From: Aquatica leii
Taxonomy: Eukaryota > Arthropoda > Insecta > Coleoptera > Lampyridae
NCBI GenBank assembly: GCA_035610365.1
Contig: CM069433.1
Span: 180,064,882 to 180,128,881, forward strand
DNA: 64,000 bases
Reading direction: 5' to 3'
Part shown: positions 22,652 through 33,032 of the stretch, piece after piece
Numbering within the stretch: the first letter of the stretch is position 1
How the letters are laid out: every line of letters begins with the position of its first letter
Notes under the pieces: model-generated
What the model saw: only the letters and a program-made list of their open reading frames with translations
What the model was told of the DNA's origin: nothing
Database searches by the model: none
Position numbers and translations under genes: made by a program

Positions 22652-24112
22652 TCAATTTGCAATATGTTTCGCAAAACACATATATTCATCCTGTACTTCA
22701 CGATGAGCATTTGTATCATTTTTGTCTACGATCTGTTTTAAGGCGTCAATTGCATTTTCAACACCGGTAATGTTAGAATTTATCTTCATACTTCTCTTCC
22801 TTTTCAGGGTCGGGGTTTGCAGTGTGGGTGATTGTCTCGTTTCTTCATTGTCTCCATCATTCTCCATTTCTGCAGTAATATGTTGAACCTGTAATAAATT
22901 TTTTTTCATTCATCATTTGTAGGTACCCGCAAGCGAAGATGAGTGGCGTAACATTCAAAGATGGTTTTCCGTCCAGTAGAATTTTCCTAATTGTTGTGGT
23001 GCGATTGACGGAAATTCTTTTTCGTTGGTTGATGCAGATTATTGTTTCAAATATATAGAAGTGGGACATAATGGCAGAGCAAATGATAGCACTATATTTC
23101 GAAATTCAGACTTGAATAAAGTTATGCTTAATGGAACGATACAGTTTCATACAGATTCCTTTATTATAGGCGATGATGCTTTTCCCTTAAGGACGAATCT
23201 TCTGAAACCTTACACCGGATCTTTAAACACCAAACAACGAATATTTAATTATCGTTTATCTCGTGCGAGAAGAATTGTGGAAAATGCCTTCGGTATTCTA
23301 AACATGAGATTTAGAATATTTCGAAGGTCAATTATTTTAAAATCAAGCTCAGTAGATATGGTAATCAAGGCTTGTTGTGCTTTACACAATTGGCTCAGAA
23401 TGACGTCTGGCCGAGTATATCTGCCACAAGGTTCAGTCGACAGAGAAGATATTGATGCAAGAGTAGTTACAGCTAGTGGCGATCAGAAGTCGAAGTACTA
23501 CCATCAAGCCATCTAGGAGTGAATAATTATTCCTAAAGTGCAGCCCTTCTGCGTGACAACTATGCTAATTACTTCTCTGGAGAGGGTGCCGTACCTTGGC
23601 AAAGAAGAATGTTTGGGTTAGAATGAAAATATATATTGATGTTCTTATTATCTAGGTATAAGATCTATCCTCCTACCAATTTGCTGTATTTATTTATGAA
23701 TCGTCCTGTTTAAGTTCTTATAATAATACATTAATAAAGAAGTTTTATAACTTACCATGTTGTTGGTAGAAGCTCTGCTGATTGTTACATTATTTAAAAA
23801 AGAATCAGCTTTGGCGAACCAAATAAGTTTGGGTTTGTACAAGTCATCTGTGCCGCTTCCACTTTTCTTTGATTTTAAAATTTTATTTATTTCTTGCCGA
23901 TATACTGTTTTAATTGTTTTTAATTTAGTTTTTAACGTGACCAAATCAAGATTTGCAAATCCCTCCATTTCTAGTAATTCCTTTAACAATTTGTCGAATG
24001 CGGTATCTCTTTTTATTTTGTTCGTGTGATCTGTGTATCTTATGTCCCATAACACTTGATATCTTTCATACACGTCCGAAAATTGAATTATTTGATCACT
24101 ATTTCACTTCAT
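22652..24112. mobile_element. PIF/Harbinger DNA transposon with two genes on opposite strands
   Basis: PIF/Harbinger elements encode a DDE nuclease and a separate Myb/SANT- or MADF-type DNA-binding protein. Both are here: a transposase fragment on plus (22921-23519) and a two-exon MADF-type gene on minus (24112-22652). The transposase lies wholly within the 867-bp intron of the MADF gene. Terminal inverted repeats and the 3-bp target duplication were not found, so the outer limits are only those of the genes. Confidence 0.75.
22652..24112 (-). pseudogene. MADF/Myb-SANT-like partner gene of the Harbinger element, two exons
   Basis: Exon 1 (24112-23756) encodes a MADF-type domain: YERYQVLWDIRYTDH, DKLLKELLEMEGF, LKTIKTVYRQEI, then a KSKKSGSGTDDLY and PKLIWF segment. 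It ends ...STNNM followed by GTAAGT. Exon 2 (22888-22652) follows a TTATTACAG acceptor and continues in phase 0 with VQHITAEMEND. A basic patch (LKRKRS) and a C-terminal EYMCFAKHIAN, like the BESS-proximal tail of such proteins, come after it. The natural ATG at 24112 is followed two codons later by TGA, a probable mutation of a tryptophan codon. The role is DNA binding at element ends, by analogy with Harbinger partner proteins. Confidence 0.75.
22921..23519 (+). pseudogene. PIF/Harbinger DDE transposase (HARBI1-like), internally deleted
   Basis: The translated plus strand matches HARBI1-like nucleases. An N-terminal piece reads PASEDEWRNIQRWF and then FPNCCGAIDG (first Asp, about 23010). 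The open frame 23025-23516 carries LVDADYCFKYIEVGHNGR, IIGDDAFPLR (second Asp) and SRARRIVENAFGIL (catalytic Glu). It ends with LHNWLR and a tail. Relative to the family, roughly 20-25 residues between GAIDG and VDADYCF are missing, and one stop sits just before NFPNC. A possible splice acceptor (TTTGTAG) precedes the first piece. The N-terminal exon is absent. It is not active as read, but it retains all three catalytic acids. Confidence 0.82.
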
Positions 24113-24229
24113 TTTGTTTAGAACACTTTCCCAAATAACTTTCACACAGTTTACACGTAGACAACAACAACTCGTCAGAGCAAACACGGTCACTAAACTA
24201 GTCGGCTGTTCAAGTTCCATCAGCTGCTT

Positions 24230-25185
24230 ACCGGCAAGTAATAAGTACGCTTTCCTTCGGTTCACATATGACAAGTTTATTGGCGGAAAGCACTTTCCGC
24301 CATTAAACTTACCAAATGTAAACGATCCTTTAGATGTGTTTTGTTGTCAAGTAGCAGGTGAGCTAGTTGTAAACTGGTATACCAATTGTCTGTAACACAC
24401 CTTCTTCCACTTCCTAGCAAATCTTTGGCTAATTTCATAACAACATTTGTAGAAACTGAGGCATCATCGGCTTGTTCTTTATCTGCATATATTTTTAGAT
24501 TCCATGTGTAACCATACGAACAGCACAGTTTAAAAACTTTTATCCGGTATTTATGTGTTTTTTGAGGATTGTTTCATCAACAGTCTACCTTGAAACGGTA
24601 TCACTGTTTCATCTATTCAAAAGATATTGTCAGGCGTGTAAACGTCTTGGCAATTTTTTATAAACATATCGATCAGTGGCTGAATTTTATGCAGCCGGTC
24701 TTTTATCTCTTCATTATTCTGATTTTCTTGGAACTGTAAATTTGCTTGAGGGTTATTCCAAACAGAAGCTTTGACGTCATGCTTATTCGAAATAATATTT
24801 TGTGGCGCTTGTGACGTATTTGCTTTCTTAGCAGTTATTTTTGGTACTTGTGGATTGTTACTTTTTGTTACACTTTTTTGTCCTAATTTCTTGCTTTTCG
24901 TTTTTTTGTCAATTTCTTCGTCGCTATCGATACAATAATTTACCTCAGAACCGGAAAAGATATAATTATAAACAGCATCATGATCCGAATCTTCTGAGAA
25001 ATCGTTGATCTCGTGGTACTCTTTTTCTATTTCATGTTCTAGTTTCTGCTTTTTTCTATCTGTTTCATCATCATCATTATTACTAAAGCTTGTTTTATCG
25101 CTATCGGAAGGGATGTAAACAGGATCAGAGTTTGAATCAAATGAACTAAATAATTCGTCAGCAGAACTATCCTGTTCCATTTCTA
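24230..25185 (-). pseudogene. piggyBac transposase fossil 1, truncated
   Basis: On the minus strand an acidic, Ser/Asp-rich N-terminus starts MEQDSSADELFSSF (25180) and runs to the open-frame end at 24617. It leads into the conserved piggyBac segment LHKIQPLIDMFIKNCQDVY. Just below, in broken frames, are DETVIPFQGRL (an active-site Asp region), YRIKVFKLCC and TDNWYTSLQLAHLL. The C-terminal third and cysteine-rich domain are missing. piggyBac enzymes cut and paste at TTAA sites, but no TTAA-flanked ends were found. It lies directly next to the Harbinger MADF gene. Confidence 0.8.
24282..24301. repeat. Perfect short inverted repeat GGCGGAAAG/CTTTCCGCC
   Basis: Nine-base arms are separated by CA. 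It falls within the truncated end of piggyBac fossil 1 and could form a small hairpin. It may be chance. Confidence 0.6.
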
Positions 25186-25329
25186 AAAACAATGAACCAA
25201 AATTGAAACTACAAACTACAGTTAGCACAAATATATTGCATTCATTTTTAGTCAAAGCTAATTCTAAAATGCATTTAGAACGGCTGGGCTCTATTTCTTA
25301 CACGTTGTCACTGCGACTGCTGCGCCTTA

Positions 25330-25347
25330 GCGGACACCGGTGTCCGC
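25330..25347. repeat. 18-bp perfect palindrome
   Basis: GCGGACACCGGTGTCCGC reads the same on both strands and is GC-rich in an AT-rich setting. It sits about 150 bp beyond the start of piggyBac fossil 1 and might be part of that element's subterminal sequence or a leftover binding site. No function is assigned. Confidence 0.7.
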
Positions 25348-25359
25348 CTCTAATATTTT

Positions 25360-28300
25360 GATTTTTGAATTGTCAAAAAAACAAAAAACGTATCAGTAGA
25401 TACTATACCAACTTTTTAGATACGAAAATGCAAAACAATACTATTGGCCCGAGAGAAAAAATTATTAAACATGCCATGGCGCCTAATCTGTTAAAATAAT
25501 GTCATTATAAAAATTCTGTGGAAGAAAAATTTTAAAAAACCGATAAACAAAAAAAAATTGAAAAATGGCATCTGTATAAAGTGGATTGGATCGGTCGTAG
25601 GGGTCGTGTACATGTCTGCTTTGATTATTCATTATAATTTACGTTTCTTGTAGGTTAGTCATTGATTGTTAAAATCGATTTCAATAAAATTTGTTGACTT
25701 TTCGAAATTAAATAATTTACCCCTAAATCTTTTTAGAATGCTGATATTAAGCAGGAAAATATTCAGTGTACTAGAGAACTAACTTACATTTTTGAAACTT
25801 TGGAACCGATTATCTCGAAAACTTTTCTCTTTAATGTCACATGACATTGTGTACTCAGAAAAATGAACTCGATCGAAATCTGCTGACAAAAGTGACATTT
25901 ATCATTTAGAAAATAATAAATTTATTTCATACTTTACTAGCTGACTGTATGTTTGTACTTATATTATTTTTTTGTGTTTATCATAATAAATAATATTTAT
26001 TTTAAGTTTTGATTTTTACTCTGCAAAAACCATATTTTTTTTTCACTAGAAACTTTTTTTGTAGAAATATTTCCCAACTCTTATTTTTAACAGCATTAGA
26101 TTTTTTTTTTCATATATTTAATCTAAAAATAGTGATTTTAATTTTTCTACATACAACTACAAGTACATAAAGTATCAAGTTTTATATAACTTGTAAATAA
26201 AAATACTCAGTGAAGGTATCCCATTAGGAACTACACACAAAAACATTTTAGAATGTTTGTTCTAAATATAGGTTATTGGTTAAATTGACTTTGTTGTGCC
26301 AGGCATGTTTTAATCTAAATTAAGGAATGAATCGTTTTTTTAATTAAAACCGTAATTAAACCTTATCAAACACGAAAACAATTTTAAAATGCAGTACTCA
26401 TTACTAACTTATTAACTGATAAACAATGTCTAACCTTCACATAAAATAAATACAGTTACTCGAAACAGAATTTCTTATTAAAAAATATTTGCATAATATA
26501 AAGACACTTTGCGTGTACAAATACAATGCGTGTCGTTTCTTTTGAAAACCCATGCGGCCTTTCTGAAAAAGAAAAAAGGCAAATTTCAAGATTGTGCTAC
26601 AAACAAGAAAATGTGCATATATAAACTTGAAACAAGGTTAAGGGAACACGTCTATTTTACCCTATTGAATTTTTAAACTTTAAAAATAGACCGTACGGTA
26701 AAGCCGTCTTTGCGACGAAGCGTAACAAATACTTCTAAGCGTAACAAATCTTTATATTCAACGCTCGTAACTTGCAAAGATCATCTCCGATAGTTTGACA
26801 TTGAAAGGGAAACCAAGGTGGTCTCTTGCATCGCCTTTATCCACGTAAGTGAGAAAGTTAACATCAAAACGTTTGCCTTTTTAATTGTACTTTGTTATTA
26901 TATCCCTTTCTACCTATTAATGGTAAATATTAATATGATAGCTTAATAAAACGCTTTGTTGAGTTTGCTTTCCACTACATTAAGTATTTATAAGTTACCG
27001 AAAATATTTTTGCTTCTCTGTTGTAACAAGCTTAGATATTTAAGCCGACAGGATTTCAAGAAGCGTTCAAATAACGTAACTAAAGAGGCATGACTGTTTG
27101 CATTTCTGATTAAACGTTTGGATAAAATCAAGTACCATAAAATGTGTTTTGTGCATTGAATGACAAAATTTGTTATTATTGTTTAAACCGTAATGTGTAT
27201 CTAAACGCAATGATTTAAAGCAGGATGTACCCATCCTTACTTCATCATATATGTAGCTGTTGAAATTTAATGTTCCCCAGACGAAAAAGCAATAAAGTCT
27301 CTAAAAAGTCACTAAAATAATATAGGATGCATGTTAAAAAACGATTTGTTCTATGGTTTAAATTTCAACAATATTATGATTTTACGATGCCGTTGATGTA
27401 TGCAGCTTTGGCAGTTATACATTAAGGGATGGATATTAAATGTACATAAAACGGGTGCTTTTTTCTAGCTGATTTATGAGACTAACTTGAAAAACAATTG
27501 TATAAATATATCCACGTTGGTTGTTTGATTAAATTTAGATTATAACTTTCCATAAGTGTGGCATTTTCATTAAATCTTGTAGCATATCTAATTTAGTTAA
27601 CGACATCACACAGGCCATAAATTTTATATAAATGCGCTATTGATTTTTGGTAATGCTCGCATTGCATATAATAAATAATATCGATAACAGGCCTGGATTT
27701 GATTCCACGCTCTCTCGTCCCCATTAGATCCGTATGTATGGGTTTATATCTACGAATCGAAGCTCATTGCTCAATTGTTATAGTTAGGCAGATGGTGGTA
27801 CTTAGTTTGGTTTGTTGCACAAAGCACTTGATAAAGGTCAGGTGGTTATGCACATGCGTATGACATGACAGCTGCGACATGTGCTGGTGTCGTCACATAT
27901 GTCTCCTATTCCTATCATTATAAATTAGGGGAAACTACTATTCAAAAACCCTTTAGCTCAGTTTTTGTTTAATTACAAACATTACATTCCTATTATCATA
28001 GTACAAAAGCTTCAACTCTATTTACCATTGATGCTTAAATTGTTGTAACGCAATATTTTTTTTGCGAACAATACCATTCGATAAACAGTATTAAAACGAT
28101 ACTCACAAAGTTTTTCACAACCCACCCTCGTATCTGTAAAAATTCTTTAATTAAATCGTAAGTTTTTTTTTTCTAAACTTTACAATTATAAGTTGTTTTC
28201 AACTAGTCAGTGGCGTAAACTTCTTTGATAAGGATTTAATCCTTTCATCCTAAAATTAAGTAGACGAAAATCAACTTAGGATCTAGAAATGTAACTTTTT

Positions 28301-29120
28301 AACTTAATTATTTGCGACCATTAACTCATTACGTTATTGCTAGATTAATATAGAACGTCGACCTTAAGCTTCAGCGCAATTATTACATTAAGGAGTGGAT
28401 GATTTAAGTTAAATATAGTTATCTTACACATTAACTATCAATATTAGTAATAATAATAATAATCTTCCAGCATCTAAATACAATGATTTGTATCTATTTC
28501 TATGTATCTGTTTCTATTATGGCCTATGCATTGCAAAGTCTAACTTCTATTTATTTGATTCTTAACAATTAGTCTAGTCAACAACTACACTGCTTATAAA
28601 TTTTGGTTCGCTGGCTTTTCGAAAAAAATTATAAAAGCTCCATATTTAATATTTAATAAAGTCTAAAAATAATTGGAAATTATTTGCACTCAATTGATAA
28701 ATAACAAAAAACGACAAGCTTAAAAATTTGAGATTACTTTAAATTATATAAAAAATAGAAAACATTTTTGCCTCAAAAAATCATACTTAGTTATTTTTTT
28801 ATTTTGTAGTATATATATATATATATAGTATATATATAGTCCGGTTATTCATTTGCCTATAACAAAATGTTTACTAAAACAACAAATAAAAAAACTGGCG
28901 TGGTCACCACACGACTTTCTTATAAGGAATGATAAAGGAATGTCTACATATTTTTTAAGGTTATGAAATTTTTCTTCTCGATGTCATTAGGATATATTCG
29001 AAATATGGAAAATTGAGCTTATGTTGTCATATCGACTAATCCATATTTTTGTGCGCCTCGATATTGCTTTAGTAACTTGGTAAAAATTGTTATTTTTAAC
29101 ATTCTTGCTTTCCCTTCAAG
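25360..29120. other. AT-rich stretch, no gene seen
   Basis: This is about 3.8 kb without recognisable coding sequence. A small TA microsatellite lies at 28810-28840 and a TAA run near 28448-28464. A less AT-rich patch at 26640-26880 and another at 27690-27900 have no open frame with known motifs. Confidence 0.5.
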
Positions 29121-29125
29121 ATATG

Positions 29126-29442
29126 GAATTTTTCTCTGAAAAAAATCGTCGCAGGCAGGATTCGAACCTACATTATATTTGTGAATTCATTTAAAATTAT
29201 AAATCTAATAAACTGTTGATGTAAGAAACTTTTTTTTAATCGAATAAATTGTTAGGAAGAATTATCTCTATTAGAAACTGTAAAATAATTCGAATAATTT
29301 ACATACCTACAAGATTATATAAGAAAAACTGTCAAAAATGGCGGATACACCCACTGCCGGTTTCTTTATCAGACCCATCTTTTGATAGAATCGAGAGAAT
29401 ATGAAAAACCAATTCCATACTAAATTTGAAGTTACCAGGACT
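29126..29442 (-). repeat. 310-bp dispersed repeat, copy 1, with tRNA-Ser-like tail
   Basis: It aligns over its length with 30882-31193, in the same orientation. On the minus strand the block ends with GTAGGTTCGAATCCTGC and CTGCGACGA followed by a T run. This is a T arm with a perfect B box (29158-29168) plus an acceptor-like strand, as in the 3' half of a serine tRNA. No A box or 5' half of a tRNA is visible upstream. It may be a SINE-like element, or a repeat that captured a tRNA end. Confidence 0.7.
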
Positions 29443-29557
29443 ACCATGCGGTAAAATTTTAAATTAGCTTAGGTAGTACAGTACGTATAGGACGTGCCGT
29501 AGAACAGTTCGTGAATGTTTATGATTTATGATTAATGCTCGAGTTTTTGTTGTAATT

Positions 29558-30169
29558 ATGACTAATGAAAAGTGTAATGTAAATTGCTGTGTGTACCGGT
29601 GCCATACAAAAAAGAACGAGAAAGGCATTTAAGTTTTCATCGTTTTTCAACACCAAATCTGGCCATGTCTATCTAACGAATAAATATGGAATTAAGGAAA
29701 AAGTCATCAAAAAACGACTTAGGAGAGGGTGTTATTGATGGAAAAACCTACTTCTAGCTCTTTACATTTTGCTAAAAAAAAATGTATATTACCAAGTAAA
29801 TTTCTGGATTTCAAAAAATTATAAAAACAAACACCTACTACTAGAACTAAAATGCAGCACATTTTATTCATATACATATTCTATTTATAGTTATAGATTT
29901 TCATACCACTAATCCAAGACTAAAAAAAGATGCTGTACCTACCCAAAACCTTCCCAAGAAGAGTGTAGAAACTGCACAAGCCAATGGCAGTCGTAAAAAG
30001 AAGCTTTTTTTACAGAGATAGGATAAACAAAGCAAACGAAGGAAAGCTAATTGCCGATGTAGAACAGTGTATCACGTCAGTTTTAGCTGCTAGAAATGAT
30101 TTCAAAGATTTAGAAGAAGCAGAACAAATTGCTGCTTCTAGTTTGTTGGAAGTTATTACAATTATATAA
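29558..30169 (+). pseudogene. Possible THAP-type zinc-finger remnant and a following unknown ORF
   Basis: From ATG 29558 the frame reads MTNEKCNVNCCVYRCHTKKNEKG, and after a break a second frame gives FKFSSFFNTKSGHVYL. This resembles the start of a THAP domain (a C2CH zinc finger with an early CxVxxC and a later FP-containing loop). An open frame 29984-30169 (MAVVKRSFFYRDRINK to LLEVITII) follows. I do not recognise it, and it could be the tail of the same broken gene. THAP fingers occur in P-element-like transposases and host regulators. The link is tentative. Confidence 0.35.
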
Positions 30170-30182
30170 AGATTGAAATCAT

Positions 30183-30428
30183 ATGATTATAAGCGACTTT
30201 CGGCTTAGACCGCGTCGCAGTTAAACTCCCAGACTTAGGCTTGGTCCTAGTCTCTCCTTGAGAGCCAAAACAAGAGGTAGAACTTCGCCTTTGCCGTATT
30301 GTTGTTTGTGAACCCAAACAAACTTAATTTCTGCTTCAAGTTTTGGCTCTCAAGGAGAGACTAGGACCAAGCCTAAGTCTGGGTGTTTAACTGCGACGAG
30401 ATCTAAGCCAAAAGTTGCTTATAATCAT
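30183..30428. repeat. 246-bp foldback element (near-perfect inverted repeat)
   Basis: Arms of about 88-89 bp start ATGATTATAAGC on the left and end GCTTATAATCAT on the right. The shared interior includes CAGACTTAGGCTTGGTCC and TCTCTCCTTGAGAGCC. About six positions differ, and the loop is about 68 bp. The phrase AGATTGAAATCA occurs just left of the element and again at about 30461-30472. The structure suits a MITE or foldback transposon, and its transcript would form a long hairpin. Confidence 0.85.
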
Positions 30429-30479
30429 AAACATAACAACCGCAAAAGCTTACGGTTTTAGATTGAAATCAATTTTTTT

Positions 30480-30880
30480 ACCTAGAGCATAAAAGCAAAC
30501 AGCTGCAATATGTTTACATCGGCCAGAATTGCCAGCTTTACAGGTGTATATAAATTTTACGACACTAAGTACTGCATGTTCAATACAAATGGTCCCCTGT
30601 ATCTCATGAGGCTTGTCAGTTAAGGCACCTGTTTATAACGACAGGGCAAACAATTTAATTTCTTTTTGCTGTTTTTGTTAATTTACACAACGCGAACCAG
30701 GAGTAGCTTCCAAATATTCAAATAAAACTTGCACTTTTAATAACAGACCTCACATTATCTCGCTGTTATCGATTTAATAAAACTTCTATACATTTACTGT
30801 CCTTACACTTACTTACAAACCTTAAATTTATTAAACGTTATAACCAATGAATACTACCAAACGCGGCCATAATGGCAACA
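30480..30880. other. No gene recognised
   Basis: AT-rich sequence between the foldback and repeat copy 2. Nothing was supported. Confidence 0.4.
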
Positions 30881-30881
30881 A

Positions 30882-31193
30882 GAATTTTTTTCTAAATAAA
30901 AAATCGTCGCAGACAGGATGCGAACCTAGATTATATATGGAATTCACTTTATATTATTAATCAAATATCTAATAAACCGTTAATGTTACAAAAATTTTTT
31001 ATTTGAATAAATTGTTAGGAAGAATCATCTCTATAAGAAACTGTAAAAATAATTTGAATAATTTACATACGTAGAAAATTATATAAGAAAAACTGTTAAA
31101 AAAGGCTGATATTTTTTTATCAGGCCCATCTTTTGATAGAACCGAGAGAGTATGAAAAGCTAGCTTTATACCAAATTTCAACGTACTAGGACT
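30882..31193 (-). repeat. 310-bp dispersed repeat, copy 2, with tRNA-Ser-like tail
   Basis: It is the same repeat as 29126-29442, in the same orientation and about 1.75 kb away. Long shared stretches include ATAAATTGTTAGGAAGAAT and CCCATCTTTTGATAGA. The B box is slightly changed (30916-30926). To its right the sequence goes on into a GAGAGTTATCGTGGGTAC and CACACAGACACAC stretch that copy 1 lacks, so copy 1 may be shorter or mutated at that end. Confidence 0.7.
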
Positions 31194-31199
31194 TTTGGT

Positions 31200-31710
31200 T
31201 CGAGAGTTATCGTGGGTACATCGTTACACCCACACAGACACACCCAATTTTTTTTTGTCAAAAATATATTTTTCTGATTCAGGAGACCTTCAAACGTAAA
31301 ATTATACAAATTTTTTTTTTAAATTGCGATAAAATAAAAATAAACAAAAATATCAAAGAACACTAAAATTGTTAATTGAAAATTAAACAATAAAATTTTT
31401 TTTTAAAAAACAATATTTATTTAAAACATTTTTTTAGTAATAATCAAACTCTCAAAAAACAATTTTTGATAATGTCATAAACTGCAAACATTTTTTTAAA
31501 GAATAATTTGTATATAAAGGGCGGGGCACCACAATCGCCACGGTCTTTACACGGGGAACCTGCTGTAATTCTCAAGTTAATATTTCTCTACACATGTACA
31601 TAGTGTATAGAAGCATATTTTAAATATATTGTCGATTATACAGGGTGTTCATTCTTCTCTTCCCAAGTTTAGTTTGTACAGCTTAAGTTTTGCAACAAAC
31701 GCAGATATTA
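31200..31710. other. No gene recognised
   Basis: Runs of A and T with a short CA-rich patch at 31220-31250. The phrase CAGGGTGTTCATTC at about 31650 resembles a DNA-transposon end close to the hAT remnant, but no partner end was found. Confidence 0.4.
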
Positions 31711-31714
31711 GACT

Positions 31715-32062
31715 TTTAGTTTCGATTAAATTTAATGTCACCTTGTAGTTTCAAATTAGTCTCGTTAAATCTAGCAGATAAATCAGTCATATAAGCGATG
31801 TCATTTTTTGAGATAATTAAATTGTCTTTACTCTCCAGGAATTTCAACACTGAATCAAAGAGCGCATAGAAGCGATCCAAACACCTTGAGATAACGAACC
31901 TACTTCTGTGTTAAATAGTAAACGATTAAAGTCATCATCATTTTTCAAATAAATTTGAGCAAATAAACTCTCCTATAGGGCATTCCTTTTGATTTTATTA
32001 ACCGCTCTAATGACATAATATATTCAACACTGTATTGTCTGCATATAGGAAAATATATATAT
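31715..32062 (-). pseudogene. hAT transposase remnant (ZBED5/FAM200-like)
   Basis: Minus-strand translation gives an order of motifs typical of the hAT catalytic middle: IRAVNKIKRNAL, then FAQIYLKNDDDFNRLLFNTEVGSLSQG, abbreviated by its core LLFNTEV, and later traces matching the ADLFEKLNELN-type region. Several stops interrupt it. The right side is cut by the gypsy insertion at 32063, or decays into an AT microsatellite there. Confidence 0.65.
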
Positions 32063-32513
32063 TGTAACGAATTTATTACTTAAAAAAAAACTAATTTATT
32101 TAAAACGATTAAAACTACGTTTACTTATTATAGAAATATGTATACTTTTAAATGAACCGAACTAATTAAATCTAATAATAAAAACACTTACACTAATTTA
32201 TGTATAACACTTAAGATAAGATAAGATAACGTCCTCGGATTTGTTTACACTATAAGTCACGTTCACTCGATTCGGTGTACACTGTTATTTATTTAAAACG
32301 TCCGCACGTGCTAATCACTTATTTATCTTCACTTGATAATCTTCTTAACACATTCGCATTCCAGCAATAACTGACCTACGATTTCCATCTTCGGCTTTTA
32401 TAGACATCAGCAAATTCTTCTCGATCGTTCCTCACTTTTCGCTATATTTTCTAGAAACTAGATAACAGTTCTAGAAGGCTCTTGCATTTGCAAGTAATTT
32501 CTCGGACGTTTCA
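32063..32513 (-). repeat. 3' LTR of the young gypsy element
   Basis: 451 bp, TGTAAC...GTTTCA as written on plus. I read it as identical to 38200-38650. It would supply the transcript end. The macrodomain frame stops right at its inner edge. Confidence 0.93.
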
Positions 32514-33032
32514 CTGCCCCCTTCTTAGGACTGTTCTGTCCCAGAACAGGAGACTGGATGCGACACCGGTAAAGGGATCGTGGCGATAGCGGCAGCTTCC
32601 TCCATTTCGGCAACTTCCTTGACCATAAAAGTAACAGTCAATGGACTTTTCCTGACCCAATACTCTCCTCGGTTGGTAACTACAGACCAACACTTGAACG
32701 CCTGTTCCTCGGAAGACGACCTCCAACATGTTTCGAACTGTCCTCCAATTCAATTGGTCTAAGCCACAACCAAGCTTGGGTACTGCCAATTTCTTAACAT
32801 GATGGAACTCCATTTGTCTCTTGAGACTCCATAATGTTCGCCACAGATCTTTGTATAACGGCTTGACACGTGAGTATTTCTTGGTGACCAGATAGAAAAC
32901 GAAGCGTCCGTCACCACGTAGTCCTAAAACCTTTCCGACTGCCGGTTGCTGTCTTCGTAATTCATCTAGCTGTCCAAACTTCTTTTTAAACACGACTGCA
33001 ACCCCTTTGGACATGTCAAGCTCCTCGCTCAC
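32511..33032 (-). CDS. TARG1/OARD1-type macrodomain with CCCH zinc finger, carried by the young gypsy element
   Basis: The product (173 codons as listed) aligns from end to end with the macrodomain of animal OARD1/TARG1: GVAVVFKKKFG, then FVFYLVTKKYS, then KLAVPKLGCGLDQLNW. TARG1 removes ADP-ribose from proteins using a Lys (Lys84 in human) and an Asp (Asp125). Both are present here, in TKK (Lys51) and GLD (Asp92). A CCCH finger follows: C133, C141, C147 and H151, spaced 7-5-3, suggesting RNA binding. Similarity to the N-terminal strand of the fold (AHCVSEE and a little before it) begins slightly upstream of the first listed codon, a GTG, where it overlaps the tail of pol. The second copy has the same layout. 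How it is translated is unknown. Confidence 0.85.
   Translation of the reverse strand: MSEELDMSKGVAVVFKKKFGQLDELRRQQPAVGKVLGLRGDGRFVFYLVTKKYSRVKPLYKDLWRTLWSLKRQMEFHHVKKLAVPKLGCGLDQLNWRTVRNMLEVVFRGTGVQVLVCSYQPRRVLGQEKSIDCYFYGQGSCRNGGSCRYRHDPFTGVASSLLFWDRTVLRRGQ
32514..32529 (-). other. Polypurine tract
   Basis: CCTAAGAAGGGGGCAG on the minus strand directly abuts the 3' LTR start TGAAACG. It is the expected plus-strand primer. The same tract is at 61768-61783 in the second copy. Confidence 0.8.

Noticed and set aside
24114-24395. 93-codon plus-strand open frame
   Set aside because: It lies opposite the piggyBac and Harbinger minus-strand coding sequences and has no motif of its own.
27690-27900. 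B-box-like GGATTTGATTCC and a GC-richer patch, possible SINE or tRNA gene
   Set aside because: No A box at the right spacing, no cloverleaf and no second copy seen.
28800-28845. TA-rich palindromic run as a possible regulatory cruciform or origin
   Set aside because: Simple TA microsatellite with no associated motif.
29140-29168. Complete tRNA-Ser gene
   Set aside because: Only the T arm and acceptor-like strand are present. The D arm, anticodon arm and 5' acceptor strand are missing.
32580-32762. Plus-strand open frame opposite the macrodomain gene
   Set aside because: Antisense shadow. It is repeated at 61736-62017 only because the underlying macrodomain sequence is repeated.
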